From the NCBI RefSeq assembly GCF_016405145.1, contig NZ_JAEKIA010000004.1:122049-186048 (forward strand): a stretch of 64,000 nt of DNA. Direction: 5' to 3'. This document shows, in pieces, positions 27,026 through 37,186 of the stretch. The stretch comes from Schaalia cardiffensis (lineage in GTDB: Bacteria > Actinomycetota > Actinomycetes > Actinomycetales > Actinomycetaceae). The notes under the pieces were generated by a model that was not told the origin of the DNA, made no database searches, and worked only from the letters and a program-made list of their open reading frames with translations. Numbering within the stretch: position 1 is the first letter of the stretch; the number at the start of each line of letters is the position of its first letter. The translations under genes were made by a program, and so were the position numbers.

Positions 27026-27677
27026 GAACACCGATAAGGGCGAGGAGATGCGCTTCGAGCACGACCCGAAGGGCCCCATCGCGGAGTTCTTCGCCCCGAT
27101 CGCCGGCTACGGCGTCACGATCTCTTCTTTCTTCCGTAAAACCGTCACCGAGCAGTATCCGCGTGAACAGGCCCGCGTCCAACCGCGCTTCCACGGCCGC
27201 CACCAGCTCAACCGCTACGCGGATGGCCTTGAAAAATGCATTGGCTGTGAACTCTGCGCTTGGGCGTGCCCGGCTGATGCGATCTTCGTCGAAGCCGGGG
27301 CGAACACGCCCGAAGCCCAGTACTCCCCGGGGGAGCGTTTCGGCAGGGTGTATCAGATCAACTACCTGCGCTGCATTTTCTGCGGACTGTGCATGGAGGC
27401 ATGTCCGACCCGCGCACTCACCATGAGTAACGAGTTCGAGCTCGCCGTTTATGATCGCGCGGCGGACATCTACGAGAAACAGGATCTGCTCGTGCCCCTC
27501 AAAGAGGGGATGCTCGCCGCGCCGCACCCGATGGTTGAGGGACTGTGCGACGGCGACTACTACCGCGGTGAAGTCACCGGCCCAACGCAGACGCAGATCG
27601 ACTGGGTCAAGGAGCACCGCCCCGACGACCCGACTATCGCTTCCGCCGAGGCCGCAGCGAAGGAGGCACGTCGATGA
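27018..27677 (+). CDS. nuoI: NADH-quinone oxidoreductase subunit I
   Basis: An 8Fe ferredoxin-type subunit that carries clusters N6a and N6b; 219 residues from the ATG at 27018. Both CxxCxxCxxxCP motifs are intact: [16 protein letters not shown] (about 74-89) and [16 protein letters not shown] (about 119-134). The start overlaps the nuoH end by eight bases and has GAAGGAGGG upstream. It is longer than E. coli NuoI owing to a C-terminal extension of about 40 residues. Confidence 0.96.
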   Translation: MSKNTDKGEEMRFEHDPKGPIAEFFAPIAGYGVTISSFFRKTVTEQYPREQARVQPRFHGRHQLNRYADGLEKCIGCELCAWACPADAIFVEAGANTPEAQYSPGERFGRVYQINYLRCIFCGLCMEACPTRALTMSNEFELAVYDRAADIYEKQDLLVPLKEGMLAAPHPMVEGLCDGDYYRGEVTGPTQTQIDWVKEHRPDDPTIASAEAAAKEARR

Positions 27678-28645
27678 ATCTTCTCGGTACATGGCCCACC
27701 ATGGGCTCAACGGGTGAGGCGGTGCTCTTCTCTATCACCGCGATCATCATGGTCGCCTGCGCTCTTGGCGTCCTCTTCTTCAAGAAGGCCGCCTACGCGG
27801 CGATCAGCATGGTCGGCGTCATGCTCGGCCTAGCGGTCCTCTACATCACCGAGCAGGCACCCTTCCTTGGCATCGTCCAAGTCGTCGTCTACACGGGCGC
27901 GATCATGATGCTTTTCCTCTTCGTCATCATGATGATCGGCATCGGCGCGACCGACGATTACGCGACCCAATCAAAATCCCTGATCGTTTCCGCGATCCTC
28001 GCAGGACTCGGCCTCGCAGTAATCATCGTCTCCGCCATCGCCCACACCACCCTCGCGGGCGAGGCCGTGGGTCTTGAACCGAAAAACCCGTATTCGGATG
28101 AGCCGATCACCGCTTTGGCGACAACGCTCTTCGCCGAGCACTGGCTCACCATGGAGGTCGCCGGAGCACTGCTCATCACCGCCGCCATTGGCGCGATGCT
28201 GCTGACACACTCCGACGCCCTGAGCCCGAAGATCTCCCAGCGTGAGACTGCGAAAGCGAAGATGCGCGCCTTCGCCGAGACGAAACGCCACATCGGCCAG
28301 CTGCCCGCTCCGGGCGTGTACGCGCATTCGAACGCGGCGGATGTTCCCGCGATCTCGGGTGAGACCCTCGCCCCGGTTGAGGAGTCCGTGCCGCGCGTGA
28401 TCCGCGTGCGCGGTTTGGGCCGCCGCATCGAGCAAGTCGACCCTGAGGTCGCGCAGTCGCTCATGCTCGCCCGCAGGGCAGAGGTCATCGATTCGCCTTT
28501 CGCCCCCGAGGCTTCGGCAGCGATCCCCCTCTCCGGCTCCTGGGGCATGCCCGGACCTGCCGCTCCGAGCGGCCTTGACCAGCCGCTCGCCCCCTCCACT
28601 GAGGAGAATGCGGCCCCCGCTTCAACCCAGGAGGAGGAGAAGTGA
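27674..28645 (+). CDS. nuoJ: NADH-quinone oxidoreductase subunit J
   Basis: A membrane-arm subunit with five predicted helices in its first 185 residues; the conserved block is [20 protein letters not shown] followed by [20 protein letters not shown] and [12 protein letters not shown]. At 323 residues it is much longer than E. coli NuoJ (about 184); the extra C-terminal part, from about residue 195, is hydrophilic and rich in Ala, Pro and Glu. Extended NuoJ tails occur in other actinobacteria. It overlaps nuoI and nuoK by four bases each. Confidence 0.94.
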   Translation: MNLLGTWPTMGSTGEAVLFSITAIIMVACALGVLFFKKAAYAAISMVGVMLGLAVLYITEQAPFLGIVQVVVYTGAIMMLFLFVIMMIGIGATDDYATQSKSLIVSAILAGLGLAVIIVSAIAHTTLAGEAVGLEPKNPYSDEPITALATTLFAEHWLTMEVAGALLITAAIGAMLLTHSDALSPKISQRETAKAKMRAFAETKRHIGQLPAPGVYAHSNAADVPAISGETLAPVEESVPRVIRVRGLGRRIEQVDPEVAQSLMLARRAEVIDSPFAPEASAAIPLSGSWGMPGPAAPSGLDQPLAPSTEENAAPASTQEEEK

Positions 28646-28941
28646 GTCTTTCCTGGTACCTCATTCTCGCGGGGGTGCTCTTCGCGATCGGCGCGGTCAC
28701 CGTCCTCGTGCGTCGTTCCGCGATCATCTCCCTCATGGGAGTCGAGCTCATGCTCAACTCCGCGAACCTCGTCTTCGTGACCTTCGCTCGGATCTTCGGC
28801 GATGTGAACGGCGAAATCATGGCCTTCTTCGTCATGATCGTCGCCGCAGCTGAAGTCGTCGTCGGCCTCGCGATCATCGTGTCCATCTTCAAGTCGCGCT
28901 CCACGACGAGCGTCGACGATGTCAACCTGCTGAAGAACTGA
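28642..28941 (+). CDS. nuoK: NADH-quinone oxidoreductase subunit K
   Basis: A 99-residue membrane-arm subunit with three helices. The conserved glutamate in the second helix appears in [20 protein letters not shown], and a second one in [14 protein letters not shown]. The length is exactly that of the family. The GTG start overlaps nuoJ by four bases (GTGA) and has AGGAGGAGAA in front. Confidence 0.96.
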   Translation: MSLSWYLILAGVLFAIGAVTVLVRRSAIISLMGVELMLNSANLVFVTFARIFGDVNGEIMAFFVMIVAAAEVVVGLAIIVSIFKSRSTTSVDDVNLLKN

Positions 28942-28955
28942 GGGAGGAGAACCAC

Positions 28956-30926
28956 ATGACTGCATCCCTCGCACCCCTCCACCTTGTGGAGCCCGTCGCC
29001 GCGAGCGGCTTCGCCTCCTACGCCTGGCTCATGATCGCCGTCCCGCTCGCCTCGGCCGCGATCCTCCTGCTCCTGGGACGCCGCTGCGACTCTTGGGGCC
29101 ACCTGCTCGCCACCATCGCCTCCTGGGCTTCCTTCCTCGTGGGCGCGCTCATCGTCGCCCAGATGCTCGGCGCCGATGAAGTGTCGCGCCGCATGACGCG
29201 GACCCTGTTCACCTGGATCCCCGCCGGGGAGTTCTCAGTGGACTTCGGCCTCCTCGTTGACCCCCTCTCCATGACCTTCGTGGTCCTCGTGACTTTCGTC
29301 GGCTCGCTCATCCACGTGTATTCGATCGCCTACATGGCCCATGACGTGGATCGGAGCCGATTCTTCGCCTACCTCAACCTCTTCATTGCGGCGATGCTCA
29401 CCCTCGTCCTCGCCGACTCCTACGCCGTCCTCTTCGTCGGCTGGGAGGGCGTGGGCCTGGCCTCCTACCTGCTCATCGGCTTCTGGAACCGTGTGCCCGC
29501 GAATGCGCGCGCCGCGAAGAAGGCCTTCCTCATGAACCGGGTCGGAGACATGGGAATGCTCCTCGCGATGATGGTGATGGTCGCGAACTTCTCCTCGGTC
29601 CGATTCTCGGATGTCAACGCCGGTGTTGCCGGCCTCCCGCAGGCCCAAGCAACCCTGATCGGCATGTTCCTCCTGGTCGCAGCCTGCGGTAAATCCGCGC
29701 AGTTCCCCCTGCAGGCCTGGCTCGGTGACGCCATGGCCGGCCCGACCCCCGTGTCCGCTCTCATCCACGCGGCCACCATGGTCACCGCCGGCGTCTACCT
29801 CGTCGTCCGTTCGGGCGCCGTCTACACCGCCGCCCCCATCGCGGCGAGCGCCGTCGCGATCGTCGGCGCGATCACCCTCCTATTCGGAGCGATCGTCGGC
29901 AGCGCGAAGGACGATATGAAGAAGGTCCTCGCGGCCTCGACCATGAGCCAGATCGGCTACATGATGCTCGGCGCGGGACTCGGCCCGATCGGCTGGGCCT
30001 TCGCGATCTTCCACCTCTTCACGCACGGCTTCTTCAAAGCCCTCATGTTCCTCGGTGCCGGTTCGGTCATGCACGCCATGAACGACCAGGTGAACATGCG
30101 CCGCTTCGGCGCGCTGCGTACCGCCATGAAGGTCACCTGGGCGAGCTTCATGATGGGCTGGCTCGCGATCCTCGGAGTCCCGCCCCTGTCCGGCTTCTGG
30201 TCGAAGGACAAGATCATCGAGGCCGCTTTCAGTGCCCACTCCTTCGGCACACTCAACGCGCCCTGGGCCGGGTGGCTCTTCGGCCTGATCGCCCTTTTCG
30301 GCGCAGGACTCACCGCCTTCTACATGTCGCGACTCTTCTTCATGACCTTCCACGGCACAGCCCGGTGGACCACTGAAGCAGAAGGATCGGGCGTGCACCC
30401 GCACGAATCGAGCGCCCTCATGACGACCCCGATGATCATCCTCGCTTTCGGCGCGGTCCTCATCGGCGCCCTCATGTCGATCGGAGACTTCTTCACGAAG
30501 TGGCTCGCCCCCGTCACCGGCGAGGTCGAGCACGTCGAACCGGTCTTGCCGGTCCTCGTCATTCAGCTCGCGACCCTCCTCCTCGTCATCGCCGGAACCC
30601 TTGTCGCGTGGAGAATGTACGGCGCATCCGAGGTCCCGACGGCAGTCCCGGCGGGCAACGCCCTGACCGAGGCCGCACGCAAGGACCTCTACCAGGACGA
30701 GGTCAATGAGACCCTCTTCGTCGCACCGGCCAGCGCTCTGGCGAAGACCGCGAGCGCGGGGGATCGTCTCATCATCGACGGTGTCCTCACAGGCATCGCC
30801 GCTGCCTCGGCGGGCCTGGGTCGCCTCATTTCAGTGACGCAGAACGGCTACGTGCGCACCTACGCGTCCTACATCCTCGGGGGCGTCATCCTCGCCCTCG
30901 CCATCGTCCTCGGCTTCAGGCTGTGA
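28956..30926 (+). CDS. nuoL: NADH-quinone oxidoreductase subunit L
   Basis: The distal antiporter-like proton-pumping subunit with the long lateral helix; 656 residues. Signature blocks: GWEGVGLASYLLIGFWNRVP with the key glutamate, ACGKSAQFPLQAWLGDAMAG and PTPVSALIHAATMVTAGVYL with the pumping lysine and histidine, and KDDMKKVLAASTMSQIGYMM. ATG at 28956 has GAGGGAGGAGAACC upstream. A 14-bp gap separates it from nuoK. Confidence 0.96.
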   Translation: MTASLAPLHLVEPVAASGFASYAWLMIAVPLASAAILLLLGRRCDSWGHLLATIASWASFLVGALIVAQMLGADEVSRRMTRTLFTWIPAGEFSVDFGLLVDPLSMTFVVLVTFVGSLIHVYSIAYMAHDVDRSRFFAYLNLFIAAMLTLVLADSYAVLFVGWEGVGLASYLLIGFWNRVPANARAAKKAFLMNRVGDMGMLLAMMVMVANFSSVRFSDVNAGVAGLPQAQATLIGMFLLVAACGKSAQFPLQAWLGDAMAGPTPVSALIHAATMVTAGVYLVVRSGAVYTAAPIAASAVAIVGAITLLFGAIVGSAKDDMKKVLAASTMSQIGYMMLGAGLGPIGWAFAIFHLFTHGFFKALMFLGAGSVMHAMNDQVNMRRFGALRTAMKVTWASFMMGWLAILGVPPLSGFWSKDKIIEAAFSAHSFGTLNAPWAGWLFGLIALFGAGLTAFYMSRLFFMTFHGTARWTTEAEGSGVHPHESSALMTTPMIILAFGAVLIGALMSIGDFFTKWLAPVTGEVEHVEPVLPVLVIQLATLLLVIAGTLVAWRMYGASEVPTAVPAGNALTEAARKDLYQDEVNETLFVAPASALAKTASAGDRLIIDGVLTGIAAASAGLGRLISVTQNGYVRTYASYILGGVILALAIVLGFRL

Positions 30927-30940
30927 GGGAGATTTCGAAC

Positions 30941-32497
30941 ATGGAAAACATCATGGCAAGCTCCTTCCCGTGGCTGACCCTCCTTGTGGCCCTGCCCGCA
31001 CTGGGCGTGCTGCTCCTCGCGGTCATCCCGGGGCTGCGCAAGACCGCCGGCAAGGGATTCGCCCTGGCCGTATCACTGCTTGAACTGGCGAGCGCGATCG
31101 GCGCGGCCCTCTCCTTCGATTGGACACAATCGGGCTCCTACCAGCTCCTCGAGTCCCACCCCTGGATCGCGCAGATGGGCGTCACATGGTCCTTGGGTGT
31201 CAACGCCCTCGGCCTCATGATGATCCTCCTCGCCGTCGCCCTCGTACCCCTCGTCCTCCTGGCCGGGTGGAACGAGGACGAGAACGAAGCGGAAGCTGGA
31301 GCCTACGCGGCCCTCGTCCTCTTCCTGGAGATGTTCATGGTCGTGATCTTCGCGGCCTTCGACCTCGTCGTCTTCTACATCGCCTTCGAAGCGATGCTCA
31401 TCCCCCTGTTCTTCATGATCGGGCGCTACGGAGTGGGCGAGGCCCAAGCGCGCAGGGCAGCGGCGATGAAGTTCCTCCTCTACTCCCTTGCAGGCGGACT
31501 CGTCATGCTGGGCGGAATCATCGCCCTGTGGGCTTTTGCCCCCCAGCACTCCGAAGCGTTCTTCCGCCTCGATCAGCTCGCCGCCGCCTCGTCGATGCTG
31601 CCGGCCGCTGTGCAGATGGGCGCCTTCATCAGCTTCATGATCGCCTTCGCGATCAAGGCCCCGATGGTTCCGCTCCACACCTGGCTGCCCGATACGGCTG
31701 CCGTGTCACGTCCGGGAACCTCCGTCCTCCTCGTCGGCGTCCTCGACAAGATCGGCACTTTCGGGATGATCGCCCTGTGCCTGCGTCTCTTCCCCGAGGC
31801 GGCGGATCAGGCGAAGTGGGTGCTGTGCGCGCTCGCCGTCGTGTCGATCATCTGGGGCGGCCTGGCCGCGAACGGCCAAGACGACATCATGCGTCTTGTG
31901 TCCTACACCTCGGTGTCGCACTTCGGTTTCATGGTTCTCGGCATCTTCATTGGATCCGAGATCGCGCTCGTTGGCGCCATGTTCTACATGGTGGCCCACG
32001 GTGTGTCGATCGCCGCGATGTTCCTCCTCTCAGGGTGGTTGGCCCGCTGCGGAGGCACCCAGGACATGCGCGAATACGGGGGAATGCAGCGCGTCACCCC
32101 CTATCTTGCGGGCTTGTGGCTCACTGCCGGTCTCGCCTCGATCGCACTGCCGGGCTTGTCGGGCTTCGTTCCCGAGTACCTCGTCCTCATGGGGACTTGG
32201 AAGGTGAGTGTCGTTCTCGCCTGCTTCGCGGTCCTCGGCGTGATCATTGCCGCCGTGTACGTCCTCATGCCCTACCAGAGGGTCTTCACGGGTGAGCCTG
32301 TGAAGGGCAAAGACGCGCTGCCCGATCTTGAGCTGCGTGAAAAATCGGTGATGGCGCCCCTCATTGTCGCGATGCTCGTCCTGGGCTTGTACTCGGCCCC
32401 GCTCGTCGGAGCGCTCACCCCGATTGCCTCCGATTCGGCTCTCGGCGATGCCCCCAGCGCCGTGGCCCAGACCCTCCTCGAAGGGAGCTCGAAGTGA
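30941..32497 (+). CDS. nuoM: NADH-quinone oxidoreductase subunit M
   Basis: An antiporter-like proton-pumping subunit, 518 residues from the ATG at 30941 (GAGGGAG eight bases upstream); a GTG at 30923 that overlaps the nuoL stop would add six residues. Signature blocks: FYIAFEAMLIPLFFMIGRYG with the key glutamate, AIKAPMVPLHTWLPDTAAVS with the channel lysine, and VSYTSVSHFGFMVLGIF. It overlaps nuoN by four bases. Confidence 0.95.
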   Translation: MENIMASSFPWLTLLVALPALGVLLLAVIPGLRKTAGKGFALAVSLLELASAIGAALSFDWTQSGSYQLLESHPWIAQMGVTWSLGVNALGLMMILLAVALVPLVLLAGWNEDENEAEAGAYAALVLFLEMFMVVIFAAFDLVVFYIAFEAMLIPLFFMIGRYGVGEAQARRAAAMKFLLYSLAGGLVMLGGIIALWAFAPQHSEAFFRLDQLAAASSMLPAAVQMGAFISFMIAFAIKAPMVPLHTWLPDTAAVSRPGTSVLLVGVLDKIGTFGMIALCLRLFPEAADQAKWVLCALAVVSIIWGGLAANGQDDIMRLVSYTSVSHFGFMVLGIFIGSEIALVGAMFYMVAHGVSIAAMFLLSGWLARCGGTQDMREYGGMQRVTPYLAGLWLTAGLASIALPGLSGFVPEYLVLMGTWKVSVVLACFAVLGVIIAAVYVLMPYQRVFTGEPVKGKDALPDLELREKSVMAPLIVAMLVLGLYSAPLVGALTPIASDSALGDAPSAVAQTLLEGSSK

Positions 32498-34062
32498 ATC
32501 TCCTCGCTTCCGCCCAATTCGCTGCGCCGCAGATCCCCTGGGCGTCACTCACCCCGATCATCATCGTCCTCGGCGGTGCAGTCCTCGGCGTCCTCGTTGA
32601 AGCCTTCGCACCTGCGAAGAACCGCCGCTCCCTCGTCATTGGCGTCACCCTCCTGACGCCCCTCGCCGCTGGAGCGGTCCTCGCGACCCGCTGGCTGCCG
32701 GTCCTCGCCTCTCCTTCCTCATTCGGGGAGTACATTGAGGACCCGCTGAGCATCGCCGCACAGTTCATCCTCGTCCTCATCGCTTTCCTCGCGATCCTCG
32801 TGATGGCTGACCGCTCTGAGATCGGCGATGGTGCTTTCGCGAGCCAGCCCTCGGATCGTCCCGGCTCATCAGATGAAGAGCTCTCCGACCGGAAGAACTA
32901 TCAACGTTCGGAAATGTTCCCGCTGACCCTCTTCTCCCTGGGTGGCATGATGCTCTTCCCAGCGGCGGACTCTTATGTTCTGCTCTTCGTGGCCCTTGAG
33001 GTCATGTCTCTTCCGCTCTACATTCTGGCGGCGACCGCACGCAGGCGCCGTCAGCTCTCCCAGGAGGCGGGCCTCAAGTACTTCATCCTGGGTGCTTTCG
33101 CTTCAGCTTTCCTCCTCATGGGCTCAGCCTTCCTGTACGGCTTCTCCGGTTCGCTGACGATCTCGACGCTCGCGAACAGGGTCGCCCTCGATTCGAGCAT
33201 GGACTGGCTGGTCCTCATCGGCGTGTTCCTCGTGATGCTCGGCCTCCTGTTCAAGGTTGGCGCCGCGCCCTTCCACGCCTGGACCCCGGATGTGTATACG
33301 GGCGCCCCGACCCCCGTCACCGGTTTCATGGCCGCAGCGGTCAAGGTTGCGGCTTTCGCGGCGATGCTCCGCTTCTACGAGGTCGTCGCAGCGATCCTCC
33401 AGTGGGATCTCGTGCCCGTCCTCATGGGTGTCGCATTCCTGACGATGCTCATCGGTACCTTCACGGGTATCGTCCAAAGCGATGTCAAGCGCATGCTCGC
33501 CTTCTCCTCGATCGCTCACGCGGGCTTCATCCTCCTTGGCGTCTTCTCCTTGGTGAAGCTATCGACGGGACATGTGCTCTTCTACGTGATCGCCTACGGC
33601 ATCGCGACCGTCGGAGCTTTCGGCGTCGTCTCGCTTGTGCGTTCGACGAATGAGGAAGGTGTTGTCGGCCCTGAGGCGACCGCTTTGCAACGCTGGGCGG
33701 GCCTGGGTAAGAAGAACCCACTCATGGCGGGGGCCATGCTGGTCTTCCTCCTGTCCTTCGCGGGCATTCCGCTCAGCGCTGGCTTTGTCGGCAAGTTCCT
33801 TGTGTTTTCCGATGCTTTCGCGGGAGGGTTCGGCTGGCTCGTCGGATTCGCTCTCGCCTGCTCGGCGGTCACGGCCTTCTACTACTTCCGCCTCGTCCGT
33901 TTGATGTTCTTCACTGAGGCGAGCCCTGGCGCTCGTGTCGTGAAGTCTGAGGGCTTGGCCTACGTGACGGTCCTTGCCGCCGCAGCTGCGACGATCCTGC
34001 TCGGCGTATTCCCGGGACCGGTTTTGTCGATCCTCTCCCAGGTCGTCATACTGCTACCGTGA
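32494..34062 (+). CDS. nuoN: NADH-quinone oxidoreductase subunit N
   Basis: The proximal antiporter-like subunit, 522 residues with a GTG start in the four-base overlap with nuoM. Conserved blocks: LLFVALEVMSLPLYILAATA with the key glutamate, LFKVGAAPFHAWTPDVYTGA with the channel lysine, and VKRMLAFSSIAHAGFILLG. A polar insertion of about 35 residues (about 108-145) lies in the N-terminal loop. The stop overlaps the next gene by four bases. Confidence 0.95.
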   Translation: MNLLASAQFAAPQIPWASLTPIIIVLGGAVLGVLVEAFAPAKNRRSLVIGVTLLTPLAAGAVLATRWLPVLASPSSFGEYIEDPLSIAAQFILVLIAFLAILVMADRSEIGDGAFASQPSDRPGSSDEELSDRKNYQRSEMFPLTLFSLGGMMLFPAADSYVLLFVALEVMSLPLYILAATARRRRQLSQEAGLKYFILGAFASAFLLMGSAFLYGFSGSLTISTLANRVALDSSMDWLVLIGVFLVMLGLLFKVGAAPFHAWTPDVYTGAPTPVTGFMAAAVKVAAFAAMLRFYEVVAAILQWDLVPVLMGVAFLTMLIGTFTGIVQSDVKRMLAFSSIAHAGFILLGVFSLVKLSTGHVLFYVIAYGIATVGAFGVVSLVRSTNEEGVVGPEATALQRWAGLGKKNPLMAGAMLVFLLSFAGIPLSAGFVGKFLVFSDAFAGGFGWLVGFALACSAVTAFYYFRLVRLMFFTEASPGARVVKSEGLAYVTVLAAAAATILLGVFPGPVLSILSQVVILLP

Positions 34063-35072
34063 CCGTTTCAGCGCCGAATCTTTCTGCTCCCGACCTCGAG
34101 GCCCGTATCCAGCCGGGGCTCGAGGTCGTCGAGCGTCGCCTCCGCGAAGCCGTTTCAGGCTCGCGCGACCTCGTGGATGAGCTCACCAGCCACCTCGCAC
34201 TCGCCGGCGGTAAGCGTCTTCGCCCCGTCCTCACCCTCGTGTGCGCCCAACTCGGGGATCCTGCGAGGGCCCTCGATGAAGCGGTCATCACAGGTGCGAC
34301 TGCGGTTGAGCTCACCCACCTCGCCTCCCTGTATCACGACGATGTCATGGATTCTGCGTCCGTCCGTCGAGGTGTGCCCTCTGCCCAGCATCTGTGGGGC
34401 AATAATCGGGCGATCCTTGCGGGGGATGTGCTTTTCGCCCGCGCTTCGGTGCTCATCGCCGCGCTCGGCCCGGAAATGGTGTCCCATCATGCGCGCACTT
34501 TTGAGCGCCTGTGCATCGGCCAGTTGAATGAGACTTTCGGACCGGAAGAAGGGCAGGACCGCGTCGACTTCTACATCAACGTCCTCGCCGATAAGACGGG
34601 GTCCCTCGTTGCCACGGCGGCACATTTCGGCGCCTGGCTTTCGGGCGCTGGCGAGGAAGTCGCGGCGATCGTGTCCGAGTTCGGCGAGCGCATCGGCGTT
34701 GCCTTCCAGATCGCCGATGACGTCATTGACCTCGCCTCAAATGGTGACACCTCCGGGAAGACCCCGGGCACTGATTTGCGTGAAGGGGTCGACACCCTCC
34801 CCGTCCTGCTGCTCAAGCGCCGCCTCGCCCTAGGCACAATCGACGAGGACGGGCGCCGCATCCTCGAAGCCCTGGACTCGGACTTGTCCTCGGATGAGGC
34901 TCTGGCTGAACTTGTTGCGGCTCTGCGTCGCCACGAGGTTTTGGAAGAGACTCGCCAAATGGCTAAGGATTGGTCGATGCGCGCGATCGAGACGCTCGAG
35001 CCCCTGCCTGAGGGGGAAGCGAAGACAGCGCTCATTGCTTTCGCGCATCTCATGGTGGATCGTCTGGCTTAA
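34059..35072 (+). CDS. Polyprenyl diphosphate synthase, probably for the menaquinone side chain
   Basis: A trans-prenyltransferase that elongates isoprenoid diphosphates; 337 residues. The first Asp-rich motif is LYHDDVMDSASVRRG (about 92-106), the second is QIADDVIDLASNGDTSGKTP (about 219-238), and GGKRLRPVLTLVCAQ is the usual N-terminal block. The GTG start overlaps the nuoN stop (GTGA), so expression is coupled to complex I. Chain length cannot be read from the sequence. Making the menaquinone tail is inferred from this position and from menA in the window. A terminator follows 160 bp after the stop. Confidence 0.9.
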   Translation: MTVSAPNLSAPDLEARIQPGLEVVERRLREAVSGSRDLVDELTSHLALAGGKRLRPVLTLVCAQLGDPARALDEAVITGATAVELTHLASLYHDDVMDSASVRRGVPSAQHLWGNNRAILAGDVLFARASVLIAALGPEMVSHHARTFERLCIGQLNETFGPEEGQDRVDFYINVLADKTGSLVATAAHFGAWLSGAGEEVAAIVSEFGERIGVAFQIADDVIDLASNGDTSGKTPGTDLREGVDTLPVLLLKRRLALGTIDEDGRRILEALDSDLSSDEALAELVAALRRHEVLEETRQMAKDWSMRAIETLEPLPEGEAKTALIAFAHLMVDRLA

Positions 35073-35515
35073 AGTGCAGCGCCCCCTGGCCAGAGCGTGG
35101 GGATGAAGCGCACGAGGTCGGCGACGAACACGGGGGCAGCGTCCCCTCGGCAGTGCGCTGGGCCAAAGGGGAGTCATTAAGGCCCGCCTCATGGGTGTCG
35201 GGTTGTGTACTTGCGGGTGATGTGCGTGCAAGGGCCGTCCGCGTGAGCGCGGGCGGCCCCTTTCTCACCTCGGGGCGACGAAGCGGAGGAAGGGCCCGCG
35301 CTTGAGACAAGTGCTTCCTCCTTTCCCCACCCGTGTCCCATTCGCCTCAATGGGCTTGTGCGCCGCTTCCTCATGGGACCTGTGAGCGACTCAAAGGAGT
35401 GAGGCGGGCAACGAAAAGCGACCAGGGCCTGCAGGATCGTTAGGATCGAAGCAACCGCGGGTGCGTCCCGCATTGTGCAAGCCCCCGAGTGGTGGGGATC
35501 GAGAGGAGAAACAGC
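35073..35515. other. Spacer between the nuo/prenyl operon and fprA
   Basis: A 443-bp region with no supportable gene. A terminator hairpin sits at 35232-35263; the fprA promoter should lie in the right half. Short GC-rich inverted stretches are seen but nothing distinctive. Confidence 0.5.
35232..35263 (+). terminator. Terminator of the nuo/prenyl synthase operon
   Basis: GGGCCGTCCGCG at 35232-35243 pairs with CGCGGGCGGCCC at 35248-35259 (one G-T pair) around the tetraloop TGAG, followed by CTTT. It is the first strong hairpin after the operon. Confidence 0.8.
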
Positions 35516-37012
35516 GTGACAGCTGTCAACGTCGCCGTCATCGGAGCGGGCCCCGCAGGCATCTACGCTTCCGACATTTTGTCGAAGTCGGGCCTCGAGG
35601 TGAATATCGACCTTTTCGAACGCCTGCCCGCACCCTACGGCCTCGTCCGCTACGGCGTCGCCCCCGATCATCCGCGCATCAAGCAGATCATTGTGGCGCT
35701 CTACAAGATCTTGCAACGCGGAGACATTCGCCTCCTGGGCAATGTCGAGGTGGGCCGCGACATTACGATCGAGGATCTTCGTGACCACTACGACGCCGTC
35801 ATTATCGCGACCGGGGCCGACCGCGATGCCCCGCTCGACATTCCGGGTGTTGAGCTGCCCGAGTCCTACGGGGCCGCCGACTTCGTATCCTGGTACGACG
35901 GCAACCCTGATTACCCCAGGACCTGGCCGCTTCGCGCGAAGTCCGTCGCGGTCGTGGGCGTGGGCAATGTGGCCCTCGACGTTGCGCGCGTCCTCGCCAA
36001 GCACGCCGAGGACATGATGACCACAGAGGTGCCCCAGAACGTCGCCGAGGGCCTGGCGGAGAACCCGATCACCGATGTCCACGTCTTCGGTCGCCGCGGC
36101 CCCGCCCAGGTGAAGTTCACGCCCCTGGAATTGCGCGAGCTCGGGAAGGTCCCAGACGTTGACGTCATTGTCGACGAAGAGGACTTCGACTTCGACGAGG
36201 GCTCGGAGAAGACCCTGCGCGAGTCGAATCAGCAGCGCCAAGTCGTCAAGACCCTCACGAACTACGCCTCCGTCGATCCGCAAGAGCATACGGCCTCGCG
36301 CAGAATTCACATTCACCTCTTCCAATCTCCCGTGGAGATCCTCGCCGACGAGAAGGGACACGTGAAGGCCCTGCGCACCGAGCGCACTGAACTCACCGGA
36401 GACGGTTCGGTGCACGGCACCGGGCTCATCACCACCTGGCCTGTCGAGGCCGTGTACCGCGCCGTCGGCTACGCCTCCTCGCCGATCCCGGGCCTGCCCT
36501 TCGACGAGGAGCGTCACGTCGTACCGAATATTGAGGGGCGCGTCGTGCCGAGCCCGGATTCGCCGCTTGAGGATGCCCTCTCGGGAATCTACGCGACCGG
36601 GTGGATCAAACGCGGCCCCGTCGGATTGATCGGCTCGACGAAGTCTGATGCGCAGCAGACCATCGCCCATCTCGTTGAAGATGCGAATGAAGGGCGCCTG
36701 CACGCGAAGACCTCCGAAGTCGGCCACGAGGCCATGGTCGCCCTCCTCGAAGAGCGCGGCGTCGAATACACGACCTGGCAGGGGTGGGAGCTCCTCGACG
36801 CCTACGAGCGTCAACTCGGTGAAGACTACGGCGAATTGCCTGAGGGACGCGGGATGCGCGAAAGGGTGAAGGTCGTGTCTCGCCGGGCGATGACCGATAT
36901 TTCGCGCGGCTGCGAGGCTGGGGCGGACCTCATTGGTGAGATGGGGGAGATGGGCGTGCCCAGCGCTCCTGAACGCTTTGAGGATTACTCCGGCCCGGGT
37001 CGGCGCTTCTAA
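35516..37012 (+). CDS. Ferredoxin-NADP reductase of the adrenodoxin reductase type
   Basis: An FAD- and NADP-binding flavoprotein, 498 residues, that exchanges electrons between NADP(H) and ferredoxins (FprA type). FAD loop: VAVIGAGPAGIYASDILSKS (about 5-24), followed by LPAPYGLVRYGVAPDHPRIK, a hallmark of this family. NADP loop: VAVVGVGNVALDVARVLAKH (about 145-164). The C-terminal FAD contact is ATGWIKRGPVGLIGSTKSDA. The GTG at 35516 has GAGAGGAGAAACA in front and starts right before the FAD motif; the frame is open back to 35489. It appears monocistronic, with a terminator downstream. Confidence 0.92.
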   Translation: MTAVNVAVIGAGPAGIYASDILSKSGLEVNIDLFERLPAPYGLVRYGVAPDHPRIKQIIVALYKILQRGDIRLLGNVEVGRDITIEDLRDHYDAVIIATGADRDAPLDIPGVELPESYGAADFVSWYDGNPDYPRTWPLRAKSVAVVGVGNVALDVARVLAKHAEDMMTTEVPQNVAEGLAENPITDVHVFGRRGPAQVKFTPLELRELGKVPDVDVIVDEEDFDFDEGSEKTLRESNQQRQVVKTLTNYASVDPQEHTASRRIHIHLFQSPVEILADEKGHVKALRTERTELTGDGSVHGTGLITTWPVEAVYRAVGYASSPIPGLPFDEERHVVPNIEGRVVPSPDSPLEDALSGIYATGWIKRGPVGLIGSTKSDAQQTIAHLVEDANEGRLHAKTSEVGHEAMVALLEERGVEYTTWQGWELLDAYERQLGEDYGELPEGRGMRERVKVVSRRAMTDISRGCEAGADLIGEMGEMGVPSAPERFEDYSGPGRRF

Positions 37013-37035
37013 AGCCATTTCAGGGGCGAGGTGAC

Positions 37036-37080
37036 GAGCGCGGGGGCGGAGGGCGCAGGCCAGCCGCCCCCGCGCTCCTT
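37036..37080 (+). terminator. Terminator after fprA
   Basis: GAGCGCGGGGGCGG at 37036-37049 pairs perfectly with CCGCCCCCGCGCTC at 37064-37077, then CTTTG. It lies 24 bp after the fprA stop. Confidence 0.82.
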
Positions 37081-37186
37081 TGAGTGCGACGCCAGCCTTT
37101 CGAACACCATCGTTGAACAGGGAACCTCAGGCGTTCGTTCTGACTCTTCCCAGGTGATATCCAGGGGTGGCACCTATGCTTCGGAT